Part shown: one piece after another, positions 1-11,055 of the stretch
Layout: each line of letters starts with the position of its first letter
Numbering within the stretch: the first letter of the stretch is position 1
Origin: Mytilus californianus
Taxonomy: Eukaryota > Mollusca > Bivalvia > Mytilida > Mytilidae
Direction: 5' to 3'
Assembly (NCBI RefSeq): GCF_021869535.1
Contig: NW_026262581.1
Location: 101,511,771-101,575,770 of the forward strand
Length of the DNA: 64,000 nucleotides
Notes under the pieces: model-generated
The model's input: the letters and a program-made list of their open reading frames with translations, nothing else
Databases searched by the model: none
Told to the model about the DNA's origin: nothing
Program-made: the position numbers and the translations under genes

Positions 1-310
1 CAAATAAGCTTTCATATGATGGTGTCCGTAAAACTTTCGAAGGGATGACTTCAACCTGACTACATGGATACCTTGGTTCAATAGCTTCCTTGTAAGCGGC
101 AACTCTTTATCAGGGAAATAATGACAACAAACGCAAATTCTGGAATTTCGGATCAACTAGGAGATATATTATCTATATGCAGGCACTGTTGGAATGTTGC
201 TACAAAATTGGGATTTCGCAACTGAGAGGCTGAAATCATCCATTTTGTCGTAAGCTTTTGTTTCTGTATTTGTAGTATTCTTTACTTCAAGTTCAAGTTT
301 ATCTGGGTTA
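1..310 (-). mobile_element. Decayed reverse-transcriptase remnant, copy 1
   Basis: Read on the minus strand, this stretch gives retroelement-like peptides in shifting frames: KAYDKMDDFSLS, QFCSNIP, then LTRKLLNQG and RLKSSLRKFYGHHH. I recognise these as the C-terminal part of a reverse-transcriptase polyprotein family that is abundant in molluscs (usual form close to YDKRDDF, CSNIP, LLLTRKLLNQG, SLRKFYGRHHD). In-frame stops interrupt it, so it is dead. The clade (Penelope-like or non-LTR) cannot be decided from this fragment. The element may continue left of the window. A second copy is at 10040-10265. Confidence 0.7.
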
Positions 311-1130
311 TTTAGTGAGAGAACATAATATATATAGAGGAACATAAAGTATCAGTATAATGCTAGCTTCTTTTCATTCTTTCTAAGAAGCTGGTGTTTG
401 AAGTCTGAATCACGTTTCTTGGTTGACCTTCACCAGGAACGCTCAAACCCAAATATTTGATTGCCAGGAATGTATTAATGCTTGGATACTAGAGAATATA
501 TAAAAGGGACATAAATCCACCTTGGGTCAGGATAGTGTGATGAAGTAGGGACCTTTGTTTCTTAATAATTTCGAAATTTATTAAACGGAGAACTAATAAA
601 AGTATCTAATAAAGTATGTCAGTACCAAAGCACTGACTACTGAGCTGATAATACCATTGAAGACTTGCAGTACATCAGCAACGGTATCGACCCAGTGCTA
701 AAAAAGAAAAAAATATTGTATGCGTCTGAAATATCTTTTCGGGATTGTCCTCCATCAGGAAACTCAAACCAAACAATTCAAACGCCAACGATATATAGAC
801 ATTTTTATATTTAAGGAGATGTCTGACCAAAAGTACATAAAAAGAGTAGACAAATCCACTTAAACCACACTTTGCGTGAGGGAGTTTTACAGCATCATTG
901 ATTCAAAACATTGTTTAAAGTTCATTCTCATTTCGCCTCGGGAGCTATGTGTTTGCCCACCTTTTCTACAAATGCCTACCCTTATTGAAATAACAGCTTC
1001 CCATTAACATGTATAAAACTTTAATTAACTTGACAGTTTAAGTGTGATGTTGTCTCATTGATTAATTACAATAAATACTGATGCCCGGGAGCGATAATGG
1101 TATCTAATTCAAAATCAACTCATAAAATTA
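311..1130. other. No gene seen; two short repeat fragments
   Basis: No convincing coding region. Two short stretches, at about 420-480 and 740-790, share a 'caggaacgctcaaacccaaa'-like string with 3313-3375, so they are probably fragments of one dispersed repeat. The rest is AT-rich and unassigned. Confidence 0.5.
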
Positions 1131-1138
1131 TTCAGATG

Positions 1139-1147
1139 TATATAAAG
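1139..1147 (+). promoter_or_regulatory. Possible TATA box of the GPCR gene
   Basis: TATATAAAG lies about 36 bases before the GPCR start codon. If used, it would give a very short 5' UTR. The match alone is weak in such AT-rich DNA. Confidence 0.2.
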
Positions 1148-1182
1148 CTCTCTTATGTCAATTTGTACGTTTAGATGCTAAA

Positions 1183-2236
1183 ATGTTTCCTGGAAATGAA
1201 AGTTCAGAATTCACTGTTGAAATGCAAAATACTACAATGTTATCAAATTCTTCAACCACTCCATTGGTGCATAACCCTGAATGCATCTGGAATCTCGAGT
1301 TCGTAGAATGGATAAAACTAACAATTATGCTGACAGGTGTCATAGGAAATGGATTGACCATTCTAGTTATAATTGTCAACAAGTCTTTACACAGTGTAAC
1401 ATTTGCTACGATTTGTCTTATTGCTGTTGCGGATTTTCTTTATTGCTTTTCTTCAATTTTATGGGAAGTATTCATGATAGGATTTATGAACACTGAAAAT
1501 AATTTTCGAGATTTTGTGCAGTGTATTAGTTTTTTTTTGGTATAAAACAATAACAAAATTTTTCGGATATTTACTGGATATATCGTATTTAGTATCTGTA
1601 TGGCTAGTTGCAACATTATCAATATTTCGATATATTATTATCGCTCACCCTTTGAAGTCTAAGCTTATTCTAAAGAAATGTGTTGTCGTGTTGACATTTG
1701 CAATAGTGTGGTTGATTGCAATAGTTAGTTCTGTTTGGAAAAACACCAGTGCGCTTAACGATACTGTGTCGACCATAGTTGTGTTTATGGAAATATATAG
1801 TATTCCGTTAATCGTTATAATTGTTTTCCACACCCTAAAATTAGTGTCAATGAAAAGGAATCAGTTTGGAAATGTAGATAAACATGTTAAAAAAATGGAA
1901 AAAATAGTTTTGACAATTATTTTGACGTTTATGTTTTTCCCGTTGCCATGGCATATATTTCGACTGTTACAAGTTTTTTCTAGTTATGAAGTCGGCTACA
2001 TACCCCAAACTCTCAGTGGATTATTTCTCTTGCTTAATAACTGCATTAATCCGATATTCTATGCTTTTTTGTCACCAAATATCAGAAGGAAAATTGTCCT
2101 GTTGGTGATCTGTCCATGTCGACATATTTGTACATGCGAAAAATTCCATTGCACCCCCCTTGGAAAATTCCACAAAACAACGGTATACTCTGTTTCAACA
2201 GATACAAAATTGTCTACTGTAGAAACAGATATGTAG
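1183..2236 (+). pseudogene. Class-A GPCR, intronless, single frameshift
   Basis: A seven-helix rhodopsin-family receptor read across two overlapping frames (1183-1545, then 1514-2236). The N-terminus has three N-glycosylation sequons (NES, NTT, NSS). TM1 has the GN motif (VIGNGLTILV), TM2 has LIAVADFLY, an extracellular Cys precedes TM3, FRY replaces DRY at the end of TM3, TM4 has Trp, TM6 ends PLPW, and TM7 has NCINPIFYAF (NPxxY). A cysteine-rich tail and a Ser/Thr tail follow. The frames meet in a run of nine T at 1530-1538; eight would keep it open, so this is one extra base. The start has A at -3. No intron interrupts it, as in many invertebrate lineage-expanded peptide or orphan receptors. 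The ligand cannot be told. It may be a recent pseudogene, a polymorphic allele or a homopolymer sequencing error; the rest is intact, which favours the last two. Confidence 0.85.
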
Positions 2237-2392
2237 ACTACCAGTGTAAATTCAGTTTGTTACAATTGCTACATTAACACGATGAAAATATAACCTATAG
2301 AAGACATTATTTTGTAAGAAAATAATTTCAGCATTGACTGTATTTACCGAATTAAAATATTGTGTAATATAAGTTTTCATTTAATATTGTTA

Positions 2393-2556
2393 TTTAAGGA
2401 ATGACTGTAGTATTTTTTCTGTCTATGAAGAAATAACATAAAAAATGTGATGCACACTAAATAACCCGCCTAGCGTGTTATTTGAAAGTGTGCACTACAT
2501 TTTTGAGGTTATTTCGAATAGACATGGGAAAACTTGAAATACAGCCATTCCTTATA
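2393..2556. mobile_element. Foldback MITE, 164 bp
   Basis: Two arms of about 65-70 bp are imperfect inverted copies. The left begins AAGGAATGACTGTAGTA and runs to ATGCACACT. The right, reversed, begins AAGGAATGGCTGTATTT and also runs to GCACACT. A short AT-rich loop separates them. No coding capacity. It sits just after the GPCR stop and could be transcribed as part of its 3' UTR. Confidence 0.75.
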
Positions 2557-3312
2557 ATTTAATTTCAAATTCAATTTTTAAGGAGTAAATCATGAAAAAA
2601 ACATTGATGACACACGGTCACATGACAAAGTTATGTCTATGAGCTGATAGACAAAAAACTTTCAGCCAATCAGAAGACGTTTTACATCCAAAATTAAATT
2701 ATTAATAGATAAACATTAAATATAAACAGCCCGTCCAAAAGTATAATGACGATTTTACTGTTTGATTTTCGTATCATACTAGTAGATGAAAATAATAATG
2801 TATATCATTGTTTACCTGTAACCTGTATTTTAAGGATTTTTTGTGGTCCGAATCAGTCAACGAAATCGGTCATCCTCTATATTCACTTTATCAAATTACT
2901 TTTTTCTTCAAAAGCTGAACATGCTGAGCATATGCTTACTCGTGTTCTACTGAGGTCAATTCGTAGGTCGCCTTCATATGGATCCAATAAAATGAGGTCA
3001 AATTGTTGTTTTACAATTCATAAATGTATCTGCAAAGTTTCTGAGCTTATTTGACAAAATTAACCCAAACTGACTGCAATTAACGAATCAATGATTCCGT
3101 CTAAGGTCTAAGTGAAGCATTGAAACAAGACAAACATATGCTATATTTTTTCAACGTATACTGTCGAAATCATAGCTTATGCCACTTTAGATTAATATGT
3201 TTCAGCATCATTTTACATCACCAGTAAACATGGTATATCATTTTAACAAAACCAGTACTACCCTACGATTCCTTTTATTCGTATGTTTGTCAATTTGGTG
3301 CGTTCGACGGGT
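2557..3312. other. No gene seen
   Basis: AT-rich. The open frame at 2746-3054 has no recognisable domain and a composition like the surrounding DNA, so it is not annotated. Confidence 0.5.
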
Positions 3313-3490
3313 CCTCTCCTGGATTTACCTTAATCAGGAACGCTAAATCCCAAACATTTGAAAACCAAGGATGCATAGGCTCTGTGTTGAAGGCCGTACT
3401 TTGACCTATAATTGTTTACTTTTTACACATTGTGACTTGGATGGGGAGTTGTCTCTTTGGCACTCATACCACATCTTCTTATTTATTTAT
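3313..3490. repeat. Dispersed mussel-type repeat fragment
   Basis: Contains 'atcaggaacgctaaatccca' followed by a segment ending 'cataccacatcttcttat'. The ending recurs at 36375-36405, about 41960-41985 and, inverted, at about 40922-40945. This is part of a dispersed family of unknown class. Confidence 0.55.
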
Positions 3491-5028
3491 AGATACCTGA
3501 ATACGTTAGGGGCTGTATGAACAAAATTGCCCTTAAAAGAATAGCCAAATTTAGCTGAGATACAAGTTTCTACATTTCTGTATAATATGATATTTTCTTG
3601 CATACAGTTTTACATTTAAAAACATTATATTAGAAAAGAAACTAGCATTTCTCACTTGTTTTCCTGCTTAAAATAATAGATCCGTTAGCGGATTTTTCTT
3701 TTCTATTTTTTATATATAATTACAAATAAATGCCTTTCCTGTACTGATTTTATTGCATTTTAATGTACGTACCATTTGTTAGTCCACTCATAGAGATTAT
3801 AATTGGGGGAGGGGTCCCAAAAACTTGTTTGAAAAAGACCACGCCACATGTAGGATGTCTACATCTGTCTATATTTCTTCAACTGTAAAGGTGTCATCTG
3901 GAAAGTATTTAGTAGCAGTAGAAACGAACATGATTATACACTAAGAAAGGGGTTAGAGCGAAAGACATCCGATGTATATTTATGCAACAAAAACCTCATA
4001 AAAAAACTAGAAAATAACCAATTATTTAAAAAAAACTCTTCTTTTGCATCATTTTTTGGGGGGATCATAAATATAAAATAAGAAGATGGTTTTTTTTAAC
4101 AAACAAATTAATATAAAAAACAAATAAAACTGACGGAATCGCATAAACTCCAAACTGAGCGAGACCGGGTACGTCGACAAGGTTAGCGGTGTACTCGACC
4201 TTTAGATTATGGTGTCAATATAAGTTGTATGGTATTCAAATAGAAATCAGACTAACGCATTCTTATGAATGACAATTTTCATTTTAAATGGTTCAAAAGC
4301 TCGACCTTTGAGTATGATGTCAATACCTTCTAGTTTAAATACTTTATCGAGTGTTTGTAATTTTGAATGAAAGTTTTAATTTACTACAAATCAAACATTC
4401 GTGGGTTTGTATGTTTGAACATTCGGTGTAATTATGTACAAACCTGTATGAAATAATTATAATATAGGTATAACATTTTTTTGAATTACTAGCAAAATAT
4501 TACAATATTACCAAATGCTTTGACAAAATTTTGTTTCTCAAATACCTTTTAATTACAGACAAAAATTAAAAACTTGTTAACAACCTAGTTCAATGTGGTA
4601 CCGACAATAAAATCTGGACTGTTCTTTCCTTTATTAAAATTTCGGGGTCTTGTCATGTTTTTGTTTTCATCATTTTTGTAGTGACAATTGAAAAAAATCT
4701 AGTCAAACACATATTTGATATGACTGAGAGAATTAAAATATTACTGATTTTTTTTCTTTTTTCTTTTTTCTTATTGTAATGTCTCTTTTGAAATTTTACA
4801 TTTTTGTTTTTAAGATGCCTTTAATATTTAACCCAAAAGGCGTGTTTATCCGCCGTTGAGAAACCGAAGAGTAGCATCTATTTATGTGTTCACTTTATTG
4901 TTCTTTGGTCTTGTGCATATAGTTGTCTCACTGGCCATGATATCACATATCAATTCGCTGTATTTGACTGTCATTTAAGAACCGTCTGGGATCAGTAAGA
5001 ATTAAATCTGATTTCTATATTTAGTGTT
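3491..5028. other. No gene seen
   Basis: AT-rich with homopolymer runs. I see no ORF with domain content, no RNA gene and no clear repeat boundary. Confidence 0.5.
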
Positions 5029-5615
5029 AAAGGACAAGGTACGACAAGCCCCCGTTTTGGCCCCCCTATTTTCTAATTTTTCAAATTTTGTTTTGGAAAG
5101 CTACTTATCATGTTAAAATATTCCCTGATGTTTAAAGTTTGTGTGGATGAACTTCAAAACCATTAATTTCAGCAACTGGGTGGGGTGAGGGGGGTAAACT
5201 TTCCGTTATTATTCAGATATTGTAATTATAATTCACTTTGGAGGTGTTTCGTACAACGATTTTTTATTTTTTAAGTGCCTGCCCCAACGTGACCCAGGAA
5301 TTTTTTTTATTACAATGTCATTATCACTGTTTTTGCTGTCTAGATTGCCATAATTTTCTCCGGGTCACGTAGGCGTACGCTATTCAATTTTAAGAAACAC
5401 AGGCCAAAAATCGTAATTTTTCCTACTTTTGGCGTTTTTGATGCCCTTTCACCCCCTCACCTCACCTAGTTGCTGAAATTAATGGTTTTGATGTTCATCC
5501 AAACAAACTTCAAATCAAAGGAATATTTCAACATAATAAGTAGCTTTCCAAAACAAAATTTGAAAAATGAGAAGATAGGGGGGTCAAAACGGGGGCTTAT
5601 CGTACCATGTCCTTT
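5029..5615. mobile_element. Long-arm foldback element, 587 bp
   Basis: Arms of roughly 170 bp (5029-5200 and 5445-5615) are inverted copies. The left opens AAAGGACAAGGTACGA, then CCCCCGTTTTGGC. The right, reversed, opens AAAGGACATGGTACGA, then GCCCCCGTTTTGAC. Both arms hold the string for 'attaatttcagcaactgg'. The loop of about 240 bp is not coding. The open frame at 5470-5802 is an artefact of the right arm. Confidence 0.85.
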
Positions 5616-6224
5616 CTTTCCTTGTAATTATTTGGTTGATGTGTATTGCATAGGCAGATTTCTAGAGTATGTAGGAGAAACTAGGGTTTTAGAGTTCAGT
5701 TCATTCAAGGATGCGAACAACTTATTCTTTAACAATGATCAAAGAAAACGCTATGATTTCAATGTTCATCCTGTAATATTTCCTTTCTTGAGAAGGACTT
5801 AGTATCAGTCCCAACCTATGGCGTGTGCCTAAACGCGTTTGATAAGATTTGTTATAGCGTGTTCTAATTGTTGCGGTTTCACTTAAAAGGATATATTCTG
5901 TCCTCAAAAACTTCTCGAGCAAGGGTATGAAACGACCGAGAGTATCACTGACGTCATCATGAATTGGTTGGTCGTTACATACAGTGTCTCGATTTCACAA
6001 CTTTCGCGTATCATACTAGATTATCCATATCCCCTATGTCAATTTTATATTGTAAACGGTTATTGTCATGTCCCCGACTTTTATACTTACTACTGGGTGT
6101 GCAATTTGAATTTTGTGAACAGGTAATACGTACATAGTCGGATATGCTTACCTTGTCGGAGCGCCTGGTCCCACACCAAAGAGTTCGAGACCATGTGACT
6201 TGTTAGTGTTCACATTTGTCCTTT
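5616..6224. other. No gene seen
   Basis: Unassigned AT-rich sequence between two repeats. Confidence 0.5.
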
Positions 6225-6310
6225 TGGCCTTCATTGAATAGTTGTATATATAGTTGGTAAGTTGTCTCATTATCTCATTGGCAATCACATCACATCTCAT
6301 TATATATTCA
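6225..6310. repeat. Dispersed repeat fragment, family of 32940-33063
   Basis: 'gtctcattatctcattggca' followed by 'atcacatctcat' matches the end of the repeats at 32940-33063 and 36285-36400. Confidence 0.45.
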
Positions 6311-6663
6311 TGCGTTCTATTAACTCTCACTGATCAAAATGGACGAATTAATTATTTCAAAAGTCATTTGTCTCCTCAAATTCCGTGACACAATTGTTCT
6401 TAATGGACTCATCAACCTGTTAACTTTGTTTATGTTGCGCTCGACGGTTTAACTTTTAAATTACCATATCAATAATTCCATATTTTATCGTATTTAGATA
6501 AAAGGAGGCCTTAAAATTTAATGTTGCTTTTATAAGTATATAATAACTATTCGATGTCCATTTCATAAATGAACCGATTTTCGAAAAGAATGTCTGTCCG
6601 GAGAGAATGTACATGTATATACACGGCACCTTACAAATAGGCACCTTGATGTGAGATAAAATA

Positions 6664-7260
6664 AATGGAGGGTGTGTCCATGGGACACAGATGATGCCCC
6701 GCTTGCATTTTTTTTTCATTTAGAAAGGGCATAACTCAAAAACGGTATAAGTGACGCCACCCACATTCAAACTTGATCTGAGTTTTGTAGTAATAAGCAT
6801 TATGTGTACGTTTCATAACATTTCGTGGAGGCAAACTAAAGTTAGAGAACGGAAACAACAGATTTAGCAATTTTTCCAATTATAAAGGGGCATAACTCTA
6901 GAACGGTAAAAGTAACGCCACCCAATTTCAAAATTGATCTGTGTTTTGTGGTAATAAACATTGTGTATAAGTTTCATAACATTTGGTTGAGGCAAACAAA
7001 AGTTAGAAAACGGAAACGAAAAATTCAGCATTTGTTATGTTTATAAAGTGGCATAACACATGAACGATAAAAATGACGCCACCCAATTTCGAACTTGATC
7101 TGTGTTTTGTGATAATAAGCATTGTCTAGAAGTTTTATAACATTTGGTTGAGGCAAACCAAAGTTAGAGAACGGAAACCAATTTTGGGGACGGACGGGAC
7201 GGACGGACGGGATGGACAAGGGTAACACTTAATGCCCCCTTCGGCTAGCGGCGGGGGTAT
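6664..7260. mobile_element. Tandem-core element R1, copy 1
   Basis: Opens with 'gtccatgggacacagatgat' and GCCCCGCTTGCAT. Then come about three diverged units of roughly 160 bp, each carrying 'gggcataactctagaacggt', 'gtgacgccaccca', 'tgtgttttgtggtaataa', 'cataacatttggttgaggca' and 'gagaacggaaac'. A GGAC/GACG microsatellite follows at 7190-7216. It closes with 'taatgccccc' and GGCGGGGGTATA, so GCCCCGC and GCGGGG form short terminal inverted repeats. Non-coding. Other copies are at 53666-54269, 59942-60872 and 62165-63345. Confidence 0.85.
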
Positions 7261-7896
7261 AAAAAATCATTTTAAAATCTTTTTTATTAATTGGATCAGT
7301 AGAAAAAACCAGATTGCACGCGTTGACTTGTCGTTTTAAGCATACCCCCACTCGTAATTCAAAGTATCGGAAAGCGCACACACGTTACAACTTATCACTG
7401 TTGAGCTGTTTACTAAATATGAAGGCATTTGAACAGTTTCTGAGAAAAGTGTGACGATAATATTTGTTTGACGAACAGAAAAACGGACGAACGGACAATC
7501 GGACGAATGGAATCAAATCAACCAAATCGATTTCCCGTACCACAAGTGTTTTTTTTTTATTGTTAGATATAAATATTTCTATAAACAAGGCTGCCATGTA
7601 TAACAAACAGTGTCTGTCGAATACGGATAGATCAAACAAAATACGTACAGATCAGAAATATTCGAGTGTCAGTTGATTTTTTTATTGTTATTTTGTTCAT
7701 ACATTACACTTTGCGTTAAAAAAAATATGAATGTTCCACGTATTCCGCTCATAAAATAAGACTTAGCCATTCTATTGAGAATTTGAATGTTTTCAGAGAA
7801 GTAAAAGTAAGAGTAGAATAGTGTTCGGTTGTTTTATTTCTCGTTTTCCTTTAAATGGAATCCGCAATGGAAATGTAAAATTGAGAATGGAAATGG
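7261..7896. other. No gene seen
   Basis: Includes a degenerate (GACG/GGAC) stretch at about 7470-7512. Otherwise unassigned. Confidence 0.5.
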
Positions 7897-8020
7897 GGAA
7901 TGTGTCAAAGAGACAACAACCCGACCATAGAGCAGACAACAGCCGAAGGCCACCAATGGGTCTTCAATGCAGCGAGAAACTCCCGCACCCGGAGGCGTCC
8001 TTCAGCTGGCCCCTAAATGT
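7897..8020. repeat. Dispersed mussel-type repeat fragment
   Basis: 'gtcaaagagacaacaacccg', 'gaccatagagcagacaacag' and 'acccggaggcgtccttcagc' form a string I recognise as a frequent dispersed repeat in Mytilus-type DNA. The open frame here is not a gene. Confidence 0.55.
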
Positions 8021-10039
8021 AATTTGTATTATAGTTTCGTTATCTAAATAAATGAATATATCGCATTGAACTACAGAATATTGACGTAAAATATTCGATA
8101 GGTCAAGTTTATTACACTCTACTTACATTATTAAACAGCAATCATGATAATTAAAAAATACGACAACGACTCTTCGGTTTGAAGTTTCTTAATGTTGACA
8201 TACCGATCCCATATTTGAATTTAAAAATAAGAATGTTATAAATAGAACTACGATCATTCTAAAATTATAAAGCTTCAAATTGACAATGGCATTAATTTGA
8301 TTAAAGACTATAACAGGGAAATGTTTAAAGTAAACTTTTGTTTAGATGTAATACCACCATTGATTTTCCCCTATCAGTCTTTGTTAAATTTGCACTTTTC
8401 AAAAAATTGTGCAGAATTTATCTTTGTTTCAAATAAAGAAATACTTGGCATGAGTAAAGTTTTATCCTGTCCAGTACTATAGACAAAATTTCACATAACG
8501 CGCATTTCATTGCATACAAGAAAATAACCAACACTGGAAGTTAACCAGTTAAAGCTTTTAGATCCGTCAGTTTTTATAAATGTTTTCGATAATTCTTAGC
8601 AGTTTTTAGCATAATTTACTTTGACAGCCACTTCTGATCCAGAAAAGTTTTGTGTCTATGAAATCAATATCATCATTGAAATATTTTGATTACAGAACAT
8701 TTATTATCGTAAGTTGCGGCCAAGGGTTTTCACAAGCTTTTCGGTCCGAAAAATGCACAAAATCATCGTCTTTTGACAATATATCCAAAATTTGGTGACT
8801 TTGAAGCCTTAAATGTACCATTATGAAAATATTTGTTTAACCTAGTAGTAAGGCTTTTGGAATAGATCCATTTAGGAACCAAATTATGGCCTTTTTGATA
8901 TTTTATGATAAAGTTGAAACTCATTTAAATATGAGTGATGTCACTGCTATTTTGTCTGTTTTTTAAAAGGTCTGAATATTCTGAGATTTTAGCTAAACAT
9001 ACTACTTTTACTAATATTTAATAGTTGAAATAAAGAAATGTTCAGTAAAAGGGCAATTAATAAAAAGTTAATTTCCCATAATAAAACGAGAACTATATTT
9101 GAACATTTAACTTTAAATTTTGTTTCTGATTTTGCTGTTTATGTTTTCTTTGTTACATCGAAGAATGATGAAAACTGAGAGACACTACAACAAATTACAC
9201 CAATATTTAACTTTGTGAAAAGGCGGGAAATGATACCAAGGGACAATAAAAAAAAAAACACAGTGGAAGACACGCATTGCCAAAGAAACAAGATAAACGG
9301 ATGGACAAGATTATTGCCAAAAGAAAGAAAAAAAAAACGGACAAACAACAATCCACAAAACCTAAGAAAAAACACAGAAAACTAAAGATTGAGCTTCACC
9401 ACTAGAACTTGGATGAACTGAGTGACTCGTATGTTAATCTTGCTCCACCAGTGGCAGTCGTTACGTTACTCACTGCCTTCAAATATCCTGTAACAAGTTG
9501 CAATCCCCGATGTCTTATGTATGAAATGAATTAAGTACGGAAGAGAGTTACCACAAATGGGGCATATACATATGGTCATCTGTTACACATGTATCACATT
9601 ATGGGCTAATTGTAATTTTTGCTTTTGTTTTCATTAATGCGTGTATTTGTGTTATTTTATTTTTCACTGTCTGTGTTGTTTCTAACGGTGACAGTCTATC
9701 ATTTGTATACAACAACTTTGTTCAATGTTATATATTTTGTTATATAGATAGTAGTATATATTAGAGAATTTACATGTAACGATGGTTTATAAAATGTGGT
9801 AATGTCTTAAGGTTAGACAAGAAACATTATTTAATCAGTAATTGTGTAATACAATATCAACGAGTATATTTTATCAACAGATTTTAACAGGGGTAACACG
9901 ATGTATATTTTTGGTATCTTTCCTGAACACTTGATTTCGCCCCGGACTCTGTGCATTATTTTGTTGGCTGCTGTTTGTCTTTCTGTCTTTCTCCAACTAA
10001 AAGGTGTTTGATTGTCCCATTGATTCATTTTCCCTCTTT
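8021..10039. other. No gene seen
   Basis: Two kilobases with no supported gene, RNA or repeat. The frame at 9139-9375 (-) is low-complexity and translated from A-rich runs. Confidence 0.5.
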
Positions 10040-10265
10040 TTTACAGCCAAATCTCGATTGCAGCCATAAAATATTTAGATTACTTCAACTTTTCCTTAAT
10101 AACCCTTGGTTTAATAGATAGCGTGTAAGTAGCAACCCTCTATTAATGATCAGAAAACGCAAGCCCTGAAAATCGTATCAACTGGGAGATGTGTAGTCAA
10201 TATACAGGTGCTACTACAATGTTGCTTCATTAAAATGGAAATTCACAAAAGGAAAGAACGAAATT
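10040..10265 (-). mobile_element. Decayed reverse-transcriptase remnant, copy 2
   Basis: Minus-strand translation gives INRGLLLTRYLLNQGLLRKS after stops and shifts, matching LTRKLLNQG in the copy at 1-310 and the usual LLLTRKLLNQG of the family. At DNA level both copies share 'caactgggagatgtgtag'-like and 'ctacaatgttgct'-like strings. Multiple stops make it dead. Confidence 0.65.
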
Positions 10266-10758
10266 ACTTGAAAGATGGTAAGATACTACCTGGACATAAA
10301 CTAAACATTTAAATTGAGGCATTCTACCAACAATGTTAAATAACAGAATGCAAATGGGTTTGGATAAATTATTTAAAACTACAACAACTTCCGCCTTCTG
10401 TTGTAATAATACCTAATATTTTTGTAATTCCTGATAATCGCTTTGTGTGTACGATATGTTATATATACAATGAACAAAACAACGAGTGATGTGTTTAAAT
10501 AAATTTGATATAAACATTTATAAAAGTAACAATTCATAACTGACATAAAGATTAAAAAAATACATTTCATAAAAAAAAAGAACACATATTGGTTTAAAAT
10601 GATGTCACACGTCGTAAACTAAGGCATTGTGCCTTTTCAAATATCGCATGTAGTCATATGTTGCTCAAATGTTTTGTACACAAACCTTGCATACACACAC
10701 TATTAAAATTAACGTTTTCGACGTCTAGAATAATATATTGTCTTGAGTAATTATGCAT
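10266..10758. other. No gene seen
   Basis: AT-rich and unassigned. Confidence 0.5.
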
Positions 10759-11055
10759 CTATCGACCATAACGATTCCCGTTTATTTCTTTAAGTATGGC
10801 TTGAAGAATTACAGATCCGTGTGGAAGTTTTCCTCTGTCAATTTTACCCAGTGAAATTTGTACATCTTTATGAACATTCCTTTTCTCTGTATAAAATATT
10901 TTACGATGTTCAACGTTCTCTAAAAATGTATTATGCTCAATATTTAGTAAATTATTTTCTGCGATAATGTTTGCTTCACTAAATACGCACTCCATGGTAT
11001 TTCTTCTTTCTTTCAAAGATACAGTTAACTTTCCGCAAATGAAAACAAATTCCAC
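10759..11055 (-). CDS. Hypothetical 98-aa ORF
   Basis: An open frame from ATG at 11055 to a stop at 10759, with a mixed, non-repetitive composition (many Glu, Asn, Lys, Ile) and no membrane segment. I recognise no family. It is less biased than other open frames here, and a second ORF (11317-11547, +, 76 aa) diverges from it across an AT-rich gap with a TATATATAAA string at about 11247. It could be a small intronless gene, an exon, or chance. Confidence 0.25.
   Translation of the reverse strand: MEFVFICGKLTVSLKERRNTMECVFSEANIIAENNLLNIEHNTFLENVEHRKIFYTEKRNVHKDVQISLGKIDRGKLPHGSVILQAILKEINGNRYGR

Noticed and set aside
5470-5802. 110-aa ORF
   Set aside because: Its first third is the right arm of a foldback element and the rest has no domain.
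7821-8051. 76-aa ORF with a protein-like composition
   Set aside because: It overlaps a dispersed mussel repeat (7897-8020) and has no domain.
9139-9375. 78-aa minus-strand ORF with a hydrophobic look
   Set aside because: Phe-rich translation of A-rich plus-strand DNA; no start context or domain.
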